From positions 112,586 to 176,585 of the forward strand of contig NZ_FCOF02000014.1 in NCBI RefSeq assembly GCF_001544755.2: DNA of 64,000 bases, written 5' to 3'. Each line of letters opens with the position of its first letter. The first letter of the stretch is position 1. The position numbers and the translations under genes were made by a program. Origin of the DNA: Caballeronia catudaia. Lineage in GTDB: Bacteria > Pseudomonadota > Gammaproteobacteria > Burkholderiales > Burkholderiaceae. Positions 1 to 8,573 of the stretch are shown here, in pieces. The notes beneath the pieces were generated by a model. It saw only the letters and a list, made by a program, of their open reading frames with translations. It made no database searches and was not told the DNA's origin.

Positions 1-1061
1 CGGAGCGATTCCGTGTTCCAGTCGATGCCCACTTGCGCGCCTTCTTCGAGCGGCTCGTCGCCGTGATTCTGGCAGCACACGAGCATTTCTCCCGCGCGGC
101 TGTCGAGGCGATAAAGCCACTGGCTGCCGAGGAAGAAGCGGCTCGTCACGCGGCCCGGCAGACGTCCGCTGCCTGCCGCGCCGAGCCTCAGCTTCTCGGG
201 ACGGATGCAGACGGTGACCGCATCGCCGACGCCGATCGCGCGCTCGCGCTCCGGCAGTTGCGCGGTCGAGCCGGTTTCCGCGAGATCGTGGCCCAGGTCG
301 ATGCGAATGGCGTCGCCGTCGCGCGCGACGATCGTGCCGTGCAGCATGTTCGCCTTGCCGATGAACTGCGACACGAAGCTCGTCTCGGGCCGTTCATAGG
401 CGCGATAGGGCGTATCGACCTGCGTGATGCGGCCCGCTTCCATCACGACGACGCGATCGCTGATCGACAGCGCTTCGGATTGATCGTGCGTGACCATGAT
501 CGTCGTCGTGCCGATCTTGCGCTGAATGCCGCGCAATTCGAACTGCATGTCTTCGCGCAGCTTGGCGTCGAGGTTCGACATCGGCTCGTCGAGCAGAAGC
601 ACGGGCGGCGCGATGACGATGGCCCGCGCGAGCGCCACGCGCTGACGCTGGCCGCCCGACAGCTCGCGCGGAAAGCGCTGCGCGAACTTGTCGAGCCGCA
701 CGAGGGACAGCGCTTCGTTCACGCGGTCCTTGCGTTCGCGCTTGTCGATGCCGCGCATCTCCAGACCGAAGCTCACGTTCTGCTCCACGCTCATGTGCGG
801 AAAGAGCGCATAGCTTTGAAACACGATGCCGAGGCCGCGCCGGTTCGGCCGCATATGCGTGATGTCGCGGCCATCGAGCGTGATGCGGCCGTGCGTCGCC
901 TCGATGAAGCCCGCGATCATCTGCAAGGTCGTCGTCTTGCCGCAGCCCGACGGTCCGAGCAGCGACACGAATTCGCCTTTCTCGACCGACAGATTCACGT
1001 CGGCGACGGCGTGCAGATCGCCGAACGATTTCGACAGATCCGTCAATGTGAGAAACGACAT
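1..1061 (-). CDS. ABC transporter ATP-binding protein (spermidine/putrescine or Fe3+ type), 3' end outside window
   Basis: This is the ATPase subunit of a PotA/FbpC-type importer, acting on the cytoplasmic face of the inner membrane. About 353 codons are visible and the C-terminus lies beyond the window edge. The reverse complement shows Walker A GPSGCGKTT near residue 36, Q-loop VFQSYALFPHMS, signature LSGGQRQRVALARA, Walker B VLLLDEPMSNLD and H-loop MVTHDQSEA. A TOBE-like C-terminal part follows. The ATG at 1061 begins MSFLTLTDLSKSFG, a normal N-terminus for the family. It is transcribed away from the IclR gene at 1333, and the 270-bp gap holds two perfect palindromes, so IclR control is plausible. 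The substrate cannot be told from the ATPase; permease and binding protein should lie outside the window. Confidence 0.93.
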   Translation of the reverse strand, partial: MSFLTLTDLSKSFGDLHAVADVNLSVEKGEFVSLLGPSGCGKTTTLQMIAGFIEATHGRITLDGRDITHMRPNRRGLGIVFQSYALFPHMSVEQNVSFGLEMRGIDKRERKDRVNEALSLVRLDKFAQRFPRELSGGQRQRVALARAIVIAPPVLLLDEPMSNLDAKLREDMQFELRGIQRKIGTTTIMVTHDQSEALSISDRVVVMEAGRITQVDTPYRAYERPETSFVSQFIGKANMLHGTIVARDGDAIRIDLGHDLAETGSTAQLPERERAIGVGDAVTVCIRPEKLRLGAAGSGRLPGRVTSRFFLGSQWLYRLDSRAGEMLVCCQNHGDEPLEEGAQVGIDWNTESL

Positions 1062-1170
1062 GGCTGCCCCTTTGGACGCGTCGCGCGCCGCTTTCGATGT
1101 AGGGACTTTAGCCAGCCATATTTCATGGCGTCAATTTCAATTCCATTGAACGATTAAAAGCTGTCGTTGC

Positions 1171-1187
1171 ATTCCGTTCGACGGAAT
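1171..1187. promoter_or_regulatory. Perfect 7-bp palindrome, candidate IclR operator
   Basis: ATTCCGT (1171-1177) and ACGGAAT (1181-1187) form a perfect dyad with a 3-bp centre, in the gap between the divergent ABC ATPase and IclR genes. IclR-family proteins commonly bind short palindromes of this kind between themselves and a divergent target; assignment to this IclR is inference. Confidence 0.5.
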
Positions 1188-1189
1188 CG

Positions 1190-1210
1190 AAAATCTGAAA
1201 GTCAGATTTT
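1190..1210. promoter_or_regulatory. Perfect 9-bp palindrome adjacent to the first
   Basis: AAAATCTGA (1190-1198) and TCAGATTTT (1202-1210) are exact reverse complements around AAG. The dyad starts two bases after the previous one, so the centres are about 21 bp apart, or two helical turns on the same DNA face. The sequence is AT-rich compared with flanking coding DNA, as expected for a promoter/operator. It could also form an RNA hairpin, but neither gene ends here. Confidence 0.5.
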
Positions 1211-1332
1211 AATTTCATTGAATGGGATATGGGTTATCCCTTACATTGCGCGGCGCCGCCGAATCGGGTCGAATAGCGGCATGCGCGAAGGCCACCGCAG
1301 CCATTCCGTTGAATGAAATGAGCGAGGCGAGA

Positions 1333-2208
1333 ATGAAGGCATCTGACGAAGCAAACGGAACGTCCGCGCCGGATGCGCCCGGCGCCGGCATGCTGCAACG
1401 CGCATTCGCCGTGATACGCGCGCTCGGCGACGACCAGGCGGAAGGCAGCCGCGTGACCGCGCTGGCGAAGTCGGTCGGTCTCACGCAGGCGACGGTGCAT
1501 CGGATTCTGCATGCGCTGATCGCGGAAGGCGTCGTCGAGCAGGATGAAGGCAGCAAGCGTTATCGGCTGAGTGTCGATTTCTTTTCGCTGGCGGCGCAGG
1601 CGGGCAACCCGAGCCGGATGCGCGCGCTGTGCCGGCCCGCGCTGCTGCGCCTGTGCGCGAGCCTCGGCGAGACCATCTTTCTGCTGGTGAAAAGCAGCTT
1701 CGATGCGGTCTGCCTCGACATGTGCGAAGGCCCGTTCCCCATTCGCTCGTTCACCGGCGATGTGGGCGGGCGCGTCGCGCTGGGCGTGGGACAGGGCAGT
1801 CTCGCCATTCTCGCGTTTCAGCCGGAATCGGAGCGTGAAGAGATCATTCGCTTCAACGTGCCGCGGCTGCATAACTATGGCGTGTTCGACGAAGTTTATC
1901 TGCGCACCGAGATCGAGCGTGTGCGCGCGCAAGGTTATGCGGGGCGCAACAGCGGATTGATCGATGGCATGGCGGGCGTCGCGGTGCCGATTCTCGATCG
2001 CGCGGGGCATGCGGTCGGCGCGTTGAGCGTCGGCACGTTATCGACGCGTCTCGGCGAAGACCGCTTGCCGATGGTCGTCGAATTGCTGAAACGTCAGGCG
2101 GCGGCGCTCGGTCCGCAAATCAATCCGTTCGATGTGGCCGTGCGCCGTCCCGTGCATGGCCTGACGCGTGCAATGGCGACGAAGCCGTTATCAGGCGCGT
2201 CGCAGTGA
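1333..2208 (+). CDS. IclR family transcriptional regulator
   Basis: One-component regulator of about 291 residues. An N-terminal winged helix-turn-helix (roughly residues 15-75, with SVGLTQATVHRILHALIAEG) is followed by an IclR effector-binding domain containing the family-typical stretch GLIDGMAGVAVPILDRAG. I chose the ATG at 1333 because GAGGCGAGA lies just upstream. An in-frame ATG at 1318 and a far upstream one at 1222 have no Shine-Dalgarno, and the latter would translate through the promoter area. It is divergent from an ABC ATPase gene and convergent with the MerR/TPR gene, with only 3 nt between the stops. It probably controls the divergent transporter through the palindromes at 1171-1210; the ligand is unknown. 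Confidence 0.92.
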   Translation: MKASDEANGTSAPDAPGAGMLQRAFAVIRALGDDQAEGSRVTALAKSVGLTQATVHRILHALIAEGVVEQDEGSKRYRLSVDFFSLAAQAGNPSRMRALCRPALLRLCASLGETIFLLVKSSFDAVCLDMCEGPFPIRSFTGDVGGRVALGVGQGSLAILAFQPESEREEIIRFNVPRLHNYGVFDEVYLRTEIERVRAQGYAGRNSGLIDGMAGVAVPILDRAGHAVGALSVGTLSTRLGEDRLPMVVELLKRQAAALGPQINPFDVAVRRPVHGLTRAMATKPLSGASQ

Positions 2209-2211
2209 CGC

Positions 2212-3042
2212 TCAACTGCTCAGCTTGCGATAAGCATTCAGATGACGGATGAGGCCTTGCCGGTCTCCGCGCCTGTCGAGGAGGATCGCAAGGTTATGAT
2301 GCGCGTCCGCATAATCCGGATCGGCTTCGAGACATCGCCGATAACTTTGCACCGCTTCGTCGATCTGACCGATGCCTTCGAGCGCGACAGCCCGATTGAA
2401 GTGCAGCACGGCATCGGTCGGAAAGTGCATGAGCGCTTTGTCGAAAACCGCCAGCGCGTCGCCGCAACGGTGCTCCTCTTCGCATAGCAATGCGCCGAGA
2501 TCGACATAAGCGCCGTAGTGCGGCTCGGGCGACAGCTCGATTGCGCGTCGATACGCACGCTCCGCGCCTCGCGCGTCGGTCTTCATGAGTTGTCCGCCAA
2601 GTTCATACCATTCGCCGGCCTGCGTCGCCGCCGCTTCCTTGCGTTCCGGCGTCGCATCGAGCAGCACGACGTTGCCCTTCACCTCGGCGACTTCGAAATC
2701 GAGCAGCAGTTGACCCGTCACGGCGTCCCATTGCGACGGTCCGGTCTTCACCACGACGGAGCCGCCCTCGGCCGTCACGCGCAAGCCCGAGAGCGGTAGC
2801 TCGTCAGGCAGATCCGACTTCAATCTTGCAAGCGCCTGGCTGATCTTGCGCGGCGGAACATCGGCGGCGCGAAGGCGCAAGGCCGTGCGCAACAGGACGA
2901 CATCCTGAAACGAGAAGCGCAGCTCTTTGCGCGGCCCGCGTTCGGGCGTGACGAAGCCCGCATCGATCAGGCCGGTGACGACCCGGCGCGTCACGCCCAG
3001 CATCGACACGAGCTTCGCCAGCGGTAGATCGTGAGCGATCAC
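2212..3042 (-). CDS. MerR-type HTH / tetratricopeptide repeat protein coupled to Ku
   Basis: A 276-residue two-part protein. Residues 1-70 resemble a MerR-like DNA-binding domain (LVSMLGVTRRVVTGLIDAGF, then a second helix-rich part). Residues about 135-270 carry tetratricopeptide repeats, for example HFNRAVALEGIGQIDEAVQS and DPDYADAHHNLAILLDRRGD. The GTG start overlaps the Ku stop codon by 4 nt (GTGA), so the two are translationally coupled. The coupling suggests a role with Ku in end joining or its control, but that is inference. I do not recognise a characterised homologue. Confidence 0.85.
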   Translation of the reverse strand: MIAHDLPLAKLVSMLGVTRRVVTGLIDAGFVTPERGPRKELRFSFQDVVLLRTALRLRAADVPPRKISQALARLKSDLPDELPLSGLRVTAEGGSVVVKTGPSQWDAVTGQLLLDFEVAEVKGNVVLLDATPERKEAAATQAGEWYELGGQLMKTDARGAERAYRRAIELSPEPHYGAYVDLGALLCEEEHRCGDALAVFDKALMHFPTDAVLHFNRAVALEGIGQIDEAVQSYRRCLEADPDYADAHHNLAILLDRRGDRQGLIRHLNAYRKLSS

Positions 3043-3962
3043 TTGCGGGCGCGCGTCCTGGCCGGCGCTTCGGCCGCCACTTTCTGCGCCCGCGCGGCGG
3101 GCTTTCTGACCTTCGGCACCTCGACGGCTTCCTCGGCTTCCACCGCCGTCTTGCGCCTGGCGGGCGACGCGGCCTTCGGCTTCGCGCTGGTCTTGGCGAG
3201 ACTCGCGCGCAACGCATCCATCAGGTCGATGACTTCGCCGCCCGCAGCCGGTTCTTCGGCTTCCGGTGAGATGATTTCCTTGCCCTCGATCTTCCGGTCG
3301 ATGGCGGCGAGGACGCGCTTCTTTTCCTCGTCTTCGTAGGCGGCTGCGTCGTAGGCGTCTTCGGCGCCCTGCTCGATGATCTGAAGCGCGAGCTTCAGTT
3401 CCGCGTCCGACACCGTCACGCGCTCGATGTTCAGATCCTTGAGGGAACGCACTTCGTCGGCGAAAAGAAGCTGCTGAAAGACCATGCCGTCATCGGCGGG
3501 GCGCACCTGGACGACGCGCGTCTTGCCTTTATAGGACCACTTGGCCAGCGCGCACCGTCCGCTTTGCGCGAGCGCTTGCTGAAGCAGGCTATACGGTTTG
3601 CCGCCGCGCTTGTCGGGCGCGATGAAATAGGCCTTGTCATAGAAGATCGGATCGACGGATTTCTCGGGCACGAACGAGACGATTTCGACGACATGACTCG
3701 CGCCTTCTTCGAGCGCCTTCAGCTCGTCGCCGGTGAAGACGACATAGCGGCCCTTCTCGAACTCGTAGCCCTTCTTCATGGCGGACCGTTCGACGAGCTC
3801 GCCCGTCGCGTCGGATACGTATTGCTGTTTGACTCGCGAGCCATCGGGCGCGAGCAGATTGAAGCGGACGTCCGATGCGCTCTCGGTCGCCGAATAAAGC
3901 TTGACGGGTATCGAGACGAGTCCGAACGAGAGTGACAAAGACGCAATCGAGCGTGCCGGCAT
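3039..3962 (-). CDS. ku: Non-homologous end joining protein Ku
   Basis: Bacterial Ku homodimers bind DNA double-strand ends and recruit LigD. The protein is about 307 residues. The conserved core begins ARSIASLSLSFGLVSIPVKL and continues through the beta-barrel/bridge region (YVVFTGDELKAL, IFYDKAYFIAPDKRGGKPY, LFADEVR). A long Lys/Arg/Ala-rich C-terminal tail typical of Burkholderia Ku follows and probably adds DNA contacts. The start is the ATG at 3962, preceded by a very strong AGGAGGAG; a longer in-frame reading starting at 4010 lacks one. No ligD is visible in the window, so the partner ligase must be elsewhere. The downstream MerR/TPR gene overlaps by 4 nt. Confidence 0.97.
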   Translation of the reverse strand: MPARSIASLSLSFGLVSIPVKLYSATESASDVRFNLLAPDGSRVKQQYVSDATGELVERSAMKKGYEFEKGRYVVFTGDELKALEEGASHVVEIVSFVPEKSVDPIFYDKAYFIAPDKRGGKPYSLLQQALAQSGRCALAKWSYKGKTRVVQVRPADDGMVFQQLLFADEVRSLKDLNIERVTVSDAELKLALQIIEQGAEDAYDAAAYEDEEKKRVLAAIDRKIEGKEIISPEAEEPAAGGEVIDLMDALRASLAKTSAKPKAASPARRKTAVEAEEAVEVPKVRKPAARAQKVAAEAPARTRARK

Positions 3963-4133
3963 GGGCTCCTCCTCGGTAAGCATTCGGCGAACCACCGCAC
4001 AGAGTACCACCGGTCGGGCGGCTGGGTTCGCCGCCGCGCTTCAGTCGAAGTCCACGTCGGCGCCGCGCCGCAATTCATCCAGCCGTCGCGAGCCGTCGCG
4101 TGAATGATGGGTTTTCCGATGACATGGCGCTCA

Positions 4134-5048
4134 CTAATCGGACCGTCGTTCGGTTTCGACATACGACTGCGCGGCCGTCAGCAGCCAGTGCTCGAAGGTC
4201 CGCAGCAACGGCGAGTTCTGCTTGCGTTCGGGGTAGACGAGGTAATACCCCTTGTCGCTGGGCAGGGACAGTTCGAAAGGCCGCACGAGTTCGCGCGTCT
4301 GCAGTTCGTGCGCGACGAGAAAGCGCGGCACGAGTGCGATGCCGAGGCCGGCCTTCGCTGCTTCGACGAGCATCGAAAAGAGTTCGTATCGCTGGCCCTT
4401 CATGCTGTCGACGTCATGCGCGGCTGCCTGTGCGAGCCACTGCCGCCATGCGTCGGGACGCGCGGACTGATGCAGCAGCGTGAAGCCGGCGACATCGCGA
4501 GGCGCGAGCTTCTTCCGCCCGGCGAGCAGGCGCGGACTGCATACGGCCGTGATTTCCTCGCCGAACAGATACTTGGTCACCGAACCGGGCCAGACCGGAT
4601 CGCCGAAATGAATGGCCGCATCGAAAGGCGTGTCCTTGAAGAGAAACGGCGCCGCCCGCGTGGTCAGATTGACGACGATGTCTTCGTGCTGCGCGTAGAA
4701 CTCCGGGAGGCGTGGGATGAGCCAGCGCGTGGCGAATGTCGGGATGACCGCGAGTTCCAGAATGCCGCCCGCGTTGCGGTGCGCCATCGCGGCGAGCGTG
4801 TCGCGTTCGAGCCGTTCGAGATTTTCACGGACCCGCTTCGCATAGATCTCGCCGGCTTCGGTCAGGCTGATTCGCCGTTTGTGCCGGTTGAAAAGCGGCG
4901 TGCCCAGATATTCCTCGAGGCTCGCGACCTGACGGCCCACCGCACTCTGCGTCAGCGACAGTTCTTCGGAGGTGCGCGTGAAGCTCAGGTGCCGGGCTGC
5001 GGCCTCGAACGCGATCAGGGCGTCGATGCTCGGTATTTTGCGTCTCAC
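4134..5048 (-). CDS. LysR family regulator (GcvA-like)
   Basis: A 304-residue LysR-type regulator. The N-terminal HTH spans about residues 5-65 (LSFTRTSEELSLTQSAVGRQ, then LEEYLGTPLFNR), with a periplasmic-binding-protein-like effector domain behind it (TFATRWLIPRLPEF is the GcvA/AmpR subgroup signature). The start is GTG at 5048, preceded by AGGAAGG. It diverges from the small ORF and NDH-2-like gene at 5164-6684 across about 115 bp, so those are likely targets. It ends 171 bp from the Ku start. Confidence 0.9.
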   Translation of the reverse strand: MRRKIPSIDALIAFEAAARHLSFTRTSEELSLTQSAVGRQVASLEEYLGTPLFNRHKRRISLTEAGEIYAKRVRENLERLERDTLAAMAHRNAGGILELAVIPTFATRWLIPRLPEFYAQHEDIVVNLTTRAAPFLFKDTPFDAAIHFGDPVWPGSVTKYLFGEEITAVCSPRLLAGRKKLAPRDVAGFTLLHQSARPDAWRQWLAQAAAHDVDSMKGQRYELFSMLVEAAKAGLGIALVPRFLVAHELQTRELVRPFELSLPSDKGYYLVYPERKQNSPLLRTFEHWLLTAAQSYVETERRSD

Positions 5049-5163
5049 ACATCCTTCCTGTTACGCACAACGTTGAGTGTTTATATCGTTTGCCGGCCAT
5101 TAATGGTGCCATGAGAATCGTTGCAACGGCATTTACTTCCTAACGAACGTTCTCATTCGAACC

Positions 5164-5361
5164 ATGAACCCTTTCATCGACGAAGCCGCACTCTCCTTTC
5201 AAGCGTTGTCTCAGGGCAATCTCTCCACGTCGAAGCGTTCCGTCGATAAAGTGCGCGGCTCGTCGTATTCGAAGCTGCTGGAAGGGCCGGTCTCGGTCAT
5301 GGCCGGCAACGTTCCGGAACGCGCGGACGCCATTTCGGCGGCCATTCTGGGCTACAACTGA
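5164..5361 (+). CDS. Small hypothetical protein upstream of the NDH-2-like gene
   Basis: An ATG-initiated 65-residue frame beginning MNPFIDEAALSFQAL, soluble in appearance, with no transmembrane segment or motif that I recognise. It ends 15 nt before the dehydrogenase start at 5377, so it would be the first gene of that operon. GC at third positions is compatible with coding. No strong Shine-Dalgarno is visible (CATTCGAACC before ATG). It could equally be a leader region. Confidence 0.45.
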   Translation: MNPFIDEAALSFQALSQGNLSTSKRSVDKVRGSSYSKLLEGPVSVMAGNVPERADAISAAILGYN

Positions 5362-5376
5362 GCGGGAGGGCTGCCG

Positions 5377-6684
5377 ATGCATCGCATCGTCATCGTGGGA
5401 GGAGGCGCCGGCGGGCTCGAACTGGCGACGCGCCTCGGCAACAAGCTCGGCAAGGCGGGACGAGCGCACGTGACGCTGGTCGACCGTTGCGCCGTGCATG
5501 TGTGGAAGCCGCTTTTGCACGAAGTGGCTGCCGGCAGCCTCGATACGCACGCGCACGAAATCGCCTATGCAGCCCACTCGCACTGGAACGGCTTCGCGTT
5601 CGTGCATGGCGAGATGACCGGCCTCGACCGCGAAAGCCGCCGCGTGAAGATCGGTCCGACGTTCGAATCCGAGGACCGTGACGCCGAAGTGCTGCCGTCT
5701 CGCGACCTCGAATACGACACGCTGGTGCTCGCCCTTGGCAGCCGCACGCATTTCTTCGGTGTGCCGGGCGCGGAAGAGCACGCCATCGCGCTCGATACGC
5801 TCGAACAGGCGGAGCATCTGCGCAAGCGTCTGCTTCGGGTCTGCCTGAGAAAGCACGCGCAAGGCACGGGCGAAGCGGACGAGGCGGTGGATATCGCCAT
5901 CATCGGCGGCGGCGCGACGGGTGTCGAGCTCGCTGCGGAGTTGCGGCGCATGGAACACACGTTGAAGCAGTTCAGGCTGCTTTCCGGAAGCCCGCGTTCC
6001 GCGATGCGCATCACGCTGCTCGAACGCGGCGACCGTGTGTTGCCCGCGCTTCCCCGGCGCGTGTCCGATACGACGCGTGCGATCCTCGAGAAGATGAGCA
6101 TTTCGGTACGCGTGTCGACGTCGGTGACGAGCGTGCGGCCAGATAGCGTCGAAGTGGCGGGCGGGGCAGCGATTGCCGCCGACATCACGATATGGGCAGC
6201 GGGCATCAAGGCGCCGGCCGTGCTTGCATCGCTCGAAGGTCTTACGGTGAATCACGTCAATCAAGTCAAGGTCACGCGTTCGTTGCAGAGCGAAACGGAT
6301 GGGAACATCTTCGCGCTGGGCGATTGCGCGAGCTGTGCGTGGACCGCCGATGTGCTGGTTCCGCCGCGTGCTCAGGCCGCGCATCAGCAAGCGATGTTCT
6401 TGTGCAAGGCGCTGAGCGCGCGCATCGAAGGCCGGGCCGTCGGCGCGTTCACGTACAAGGACCACGGCTCGCTGGTTTCGCTGGGCTCACCGACGGCGGT
6501 GGGCAGTGTGGCCGGCATCACCAGCACGGGAAAGTTCTTCGTCGAAGGTTTCGTGGCGAAGCTGATGTATGCGGCGCTCTATCGAAAGCATCTGATGGCC
6601 GTGTCGGGCTTGCGTCGAACGGTCTTCGGCATCGCCGCGCATGGTCTCGGGAGACTGCTGGCTCCGCGGGTCAAGCTGCACTGA
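5377..6684 (+). CDS. NAD(P)/FAD-dependent oxidoreductase, type II NADH dehydrogenase family
   Basis: A 435-residue two-dinucleotide-fold flavoprotein. The FAD site is VGGGAGGLELATRLG at the N-terminus, the NADH site is IIGGGATGVELAAELRRM near residue 175, and the second FAD motif is NIFALGDCAS near residue 307. Residues such as FVEGFVAKLMYAALYRKH near the C-terminus fit the membrane-anchoring amphipathic helices of NDH-2, which passes electrons from NADH to quinone without proton pumping. GGGAGGG precedes the ATG. It follows the 65-residue ORF closely and is divergent from a LysR gene. Sulfide:quinone oxidoreductase is the main alternative, but its catalytic cysteine pattern is not obvious. 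Confidence 0.88.
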   Translation: MHRIVIVGGGAGGLELATRLGNKLGKAGRAHVTLVDRCAVHVWKPLLHEVAAGSLDTHAHEIAYAAHSHWNGFAFVHGEMTGLDRESRRVKIGPTFESEDRDAEVLPSRDLEYDTLVLALGSRTHFFGVPGAEEHAIALDTLEQAEHLRKRLLRVCLRKHAQGTGEADEAVDIAIIGGGATGVELAAELRRMEHTLKQFRLLSGSPRSAMRITLLERGDRVLPALPRRVSDTTRAILEKMSISVRVSTSVTSVRPDSVEVAGGAAIAADITIWAAGIKAPAVLASLEGLTVNHVNQVKVTRSLQSETDGNIFALGDCASCAWTADVLVPPRAQAAHQQAMFLCKALSARIEGRAVGAFTYKDHGSLVSLGSPTAVGSVAGITSTGKFFVEGFVAKLMYAALYRKHLMAVSGLRRTVFGIAAHGLGRLLAPRVKLH

Positions 6685-6831
6685 GTTGCGTTGGGTTTGC
6701 GAAGCTAGCGTTTCATATTACCTTCGTCAAGGCGGCAACAATCCGTATATGCCGCCCTATGCCTGGGACCGTGACGCTCGGCATAATGTCGGCTATTAAT
6801 TAAGGGTTGCAATTCCATTGGTAGCCGCGAA

Positions 6832-7467
6832 ATGAGCGAACAACGAGCAAAACGTGATCCGGAAGGCACGAGACGGCGCATTCTCGAAGCCGCCACCGAG
6901 CAATTCACGAGATTCGGCCTCGCAGGCGCACGGGTCGACGCCATCGCCACGGCGGCGGGCACGAACGAGCGCATGCTCTACTACTACTTCGCGAGCAAGG
7001 AAGGCCTGTACGTCGCGGTGCTCGAAGCCATGTACGTGCATTTCGCGGAGCGGGAGGCAAGCCTCGACCTGTCCGGCCTGCAACCGGCCGAAGCGATCCG
7101 CGAGCTGGCGAAGTCCATCTGGACGCATCTGCGGGAAAATCCCCAATGGTTGAGCCTCGTCAACAACGAAAATCTGCATGAAGGCCGCTATCTGGAGCGC
7201 TCGAGCGGCTTGCGCGAGACGATCTCGCCCGTGGTCGACCTGGTGCGCGTCACCCTCGAGCGCGGCGCGGCGGCCGGGCAGTTTCGCCAGGGCGTCGATC
7301 CGCTGGATTTCTACGTGACGGTGGTCGGCATGGGGTATTACATCGTGTCGAACCGCTTCACCATCGACGCGTTCACGGGCCGGAACTACGCCGAATCCGC
7401 CCATCACGAGTCGATTGCCGCCATGCACCTGGACATGCTGCTCGGGTATCTGCGACCGGCCTCCTGA
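6832..7467 (+). CDS. TetR/AcrR family transcriptional regulator
   Basis: A 211-residue repressor. The N-terminal HTH spans about residues 12-60 (RRRILEAATEQFTRFGLAGA, then MLYYYFASKEGLYVAVLEAM). The helical ligand-binding domain carries a TetR C-terminal subtype similar to RutR relatives (SGLRETISPVVDLVRVTLER). It is isolated: the NDH-2-like gene ends 147 nt before it and a convergent LysR gene follows. A GC-rich perfect hairpin (7481-7511) sits in the shared 3' region. Its target is not evident from context. Confidence 0.9.
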   Translation: MSEQRAKRDPEGTRRRILEAATEQFTRFGLAGARVDAIATAAGTNERMLYYYFASKEGLYVAVLEAMYVHFAEREASLDLSGLQPAEAIRELAKSIWTHLRENPQWLSLVNNENLHEGRYLERSSGLRETISPVVDLVRVTLERGAAAGQFRQGVDPLDFYVTVVGMGYYIVSNRFTIDAFTGRNYAESAHHESIAAMHLDMLLGYLRPAS

Positions 7468-7480
7468 ACGGGACTGAACC

Positions 7481-7511
7481 GGCCGCGCGCGGTCATTACC
7501 CGCGCGCGGCC
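7481..7511. terminator. Bidirectional hairpin between convergent tetR and lysR genes
   Basis: GGCCGCGCGCGG (7481-7492) pairs perfectly with CCGCGCGCGGCC (7500-7511) around a 7-nt loop. It lies just past the TetR stop and overlaps the stop codon of the opposing LysR gene. No U-tract follows in either direction, so intrinsic termination is likely but not certain. Confidence 0.5.
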
Positions 7512-8422
7512 ACTTCGCCTTTGAGCTCATGCGCGATGAAGTCGACGAACGCGCGAATCCGGTTGGACATCTGATGCCGCTGCGACCAGACGGCGAAGAT
7601 ATCGGCGTTCGGCGTTTCGTGGTCGGGCAGCACGCGAACGAGTGAACCGTCCGCCAGATAGTGCTCGATGTCCCATTCGGCGCGCATCAGGATGCCGTGG
7701 CCTTCGAGCGCCCACTTGACCGCGATCTCGCCGTCGTTCGTCGTCAGCGTGCCGTTGATCCGCACCGCCTCCGTCTTGCGCGACGTCCCGCGCCCCGATG
7801 TCAGGCGCCATACGCCATACGCTTCATCGCCCTGACGAATGCCGATGCAGTTGTGACGCGTGAGATCGTGCGCCGTGAGCGGCATGCCGCGCGCCGCGAT
7901 ATAGGAAGGCGCCGCGCACAGCAGCCGCCGGTTTCCGGCAAGCCGCCGCGCGACCACGCGCGTATCCGGCGGCTCGCCGAAGCGGATGCAGACATCGAAG
8001 GCATCGTCGGTGAGGGGCGGCGGGGTGACCGACAACTGCAATTGCACCGACACCTGCGGATACTTCGCGACGAACCTCGATATCGCCGGCGCCACATGAC
8101 TGCGCCCGAAGCCGAGCGTCGCGTTCACGCGCAGCAGTCCTTTCGGGCTGCGCTTCGCGGACCCGAGCAGCTCCGACAATTCATCGATTTCGTCGAGAAT
8201 GCGGCGCGCATGTTCGAGGTATAGCTCGCCTTCCGGCGTGAGCATCATCCGCCGCGTCGTGCGGTTGACGAGCGCGACGCCCGCGCGCGTCTCCATCTGC
8301 GACAGGCGCTTGCTGACGGCCGCCGCCGTGAGGCCCAGCTCGCGCGCCGCCGCGCTCAGGGAGCCCGCTGCGGACAGCGTCGAAAAGAAGCTCAGATCGG
8401 CGGCCTGGACGGTATCGGGCAT
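7496..8422 (-). CDS. LysR family transcriptional regulator (CrgA-like)
   Basis: A LysR regulator of about 308 residues. The HTH is SLSAAARELGLTAAAVSKRL followed by VALVNRTTRRMMLTPEG. The effector domain shows the TLGFGRSHVAPAISRFVAKY and IRFGEPPDTRVVARRLAGNR stretches of the subgroup with short C-termini. I chose the ATG at 8422; an in-frame TTG at 8443 would add seven residues but neither start has a clear Shine-Dalgarno. It is divergent from the HypT-like gene at 8574 and convergent with tetR. Confidence 0.88.
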   Translation of the reverse strand: MPDTVQAADLSFFSTLSAAGSLSAAARELGLTAAAVSKRLSQMETRAGVALVNRTTRRMMLTPEGELYLEHARRILDEIDELSELLGSAKRSPKGLLRVNATLGFGRSHVAPAISRFVAKYPQVSVQLQLSVTPPPLTDDAFDVCIRFGEPPDTRVVARRLAGNRRLLCAAPSYIAARGMPLTAHDLTRHNCIGIRQGDEAYGVWRLTSGRGTSRKTEAVRINGTLTTNDGEIAVKWALEGHGILMRAEWDIEHYLADGSLVRVLPDHETPNADIFAVWSQRHQMSNRIRAFVDFIAHELKGEVAARG

Positions 8423-8573
8423 CGCGGCTATTCGTGAATCCAAGTTGACGATGACGCCAGTTTAGCAGCCGTTTTATCGCCGCAGTGCGAGTAAAAACCG
8501 CGCACGGCAAGCGTAGAATTTCGGCTCGCGGCGGCGAGCCCGTTCGTCGCCGGAATCGGGAGATGGCTGGCTC

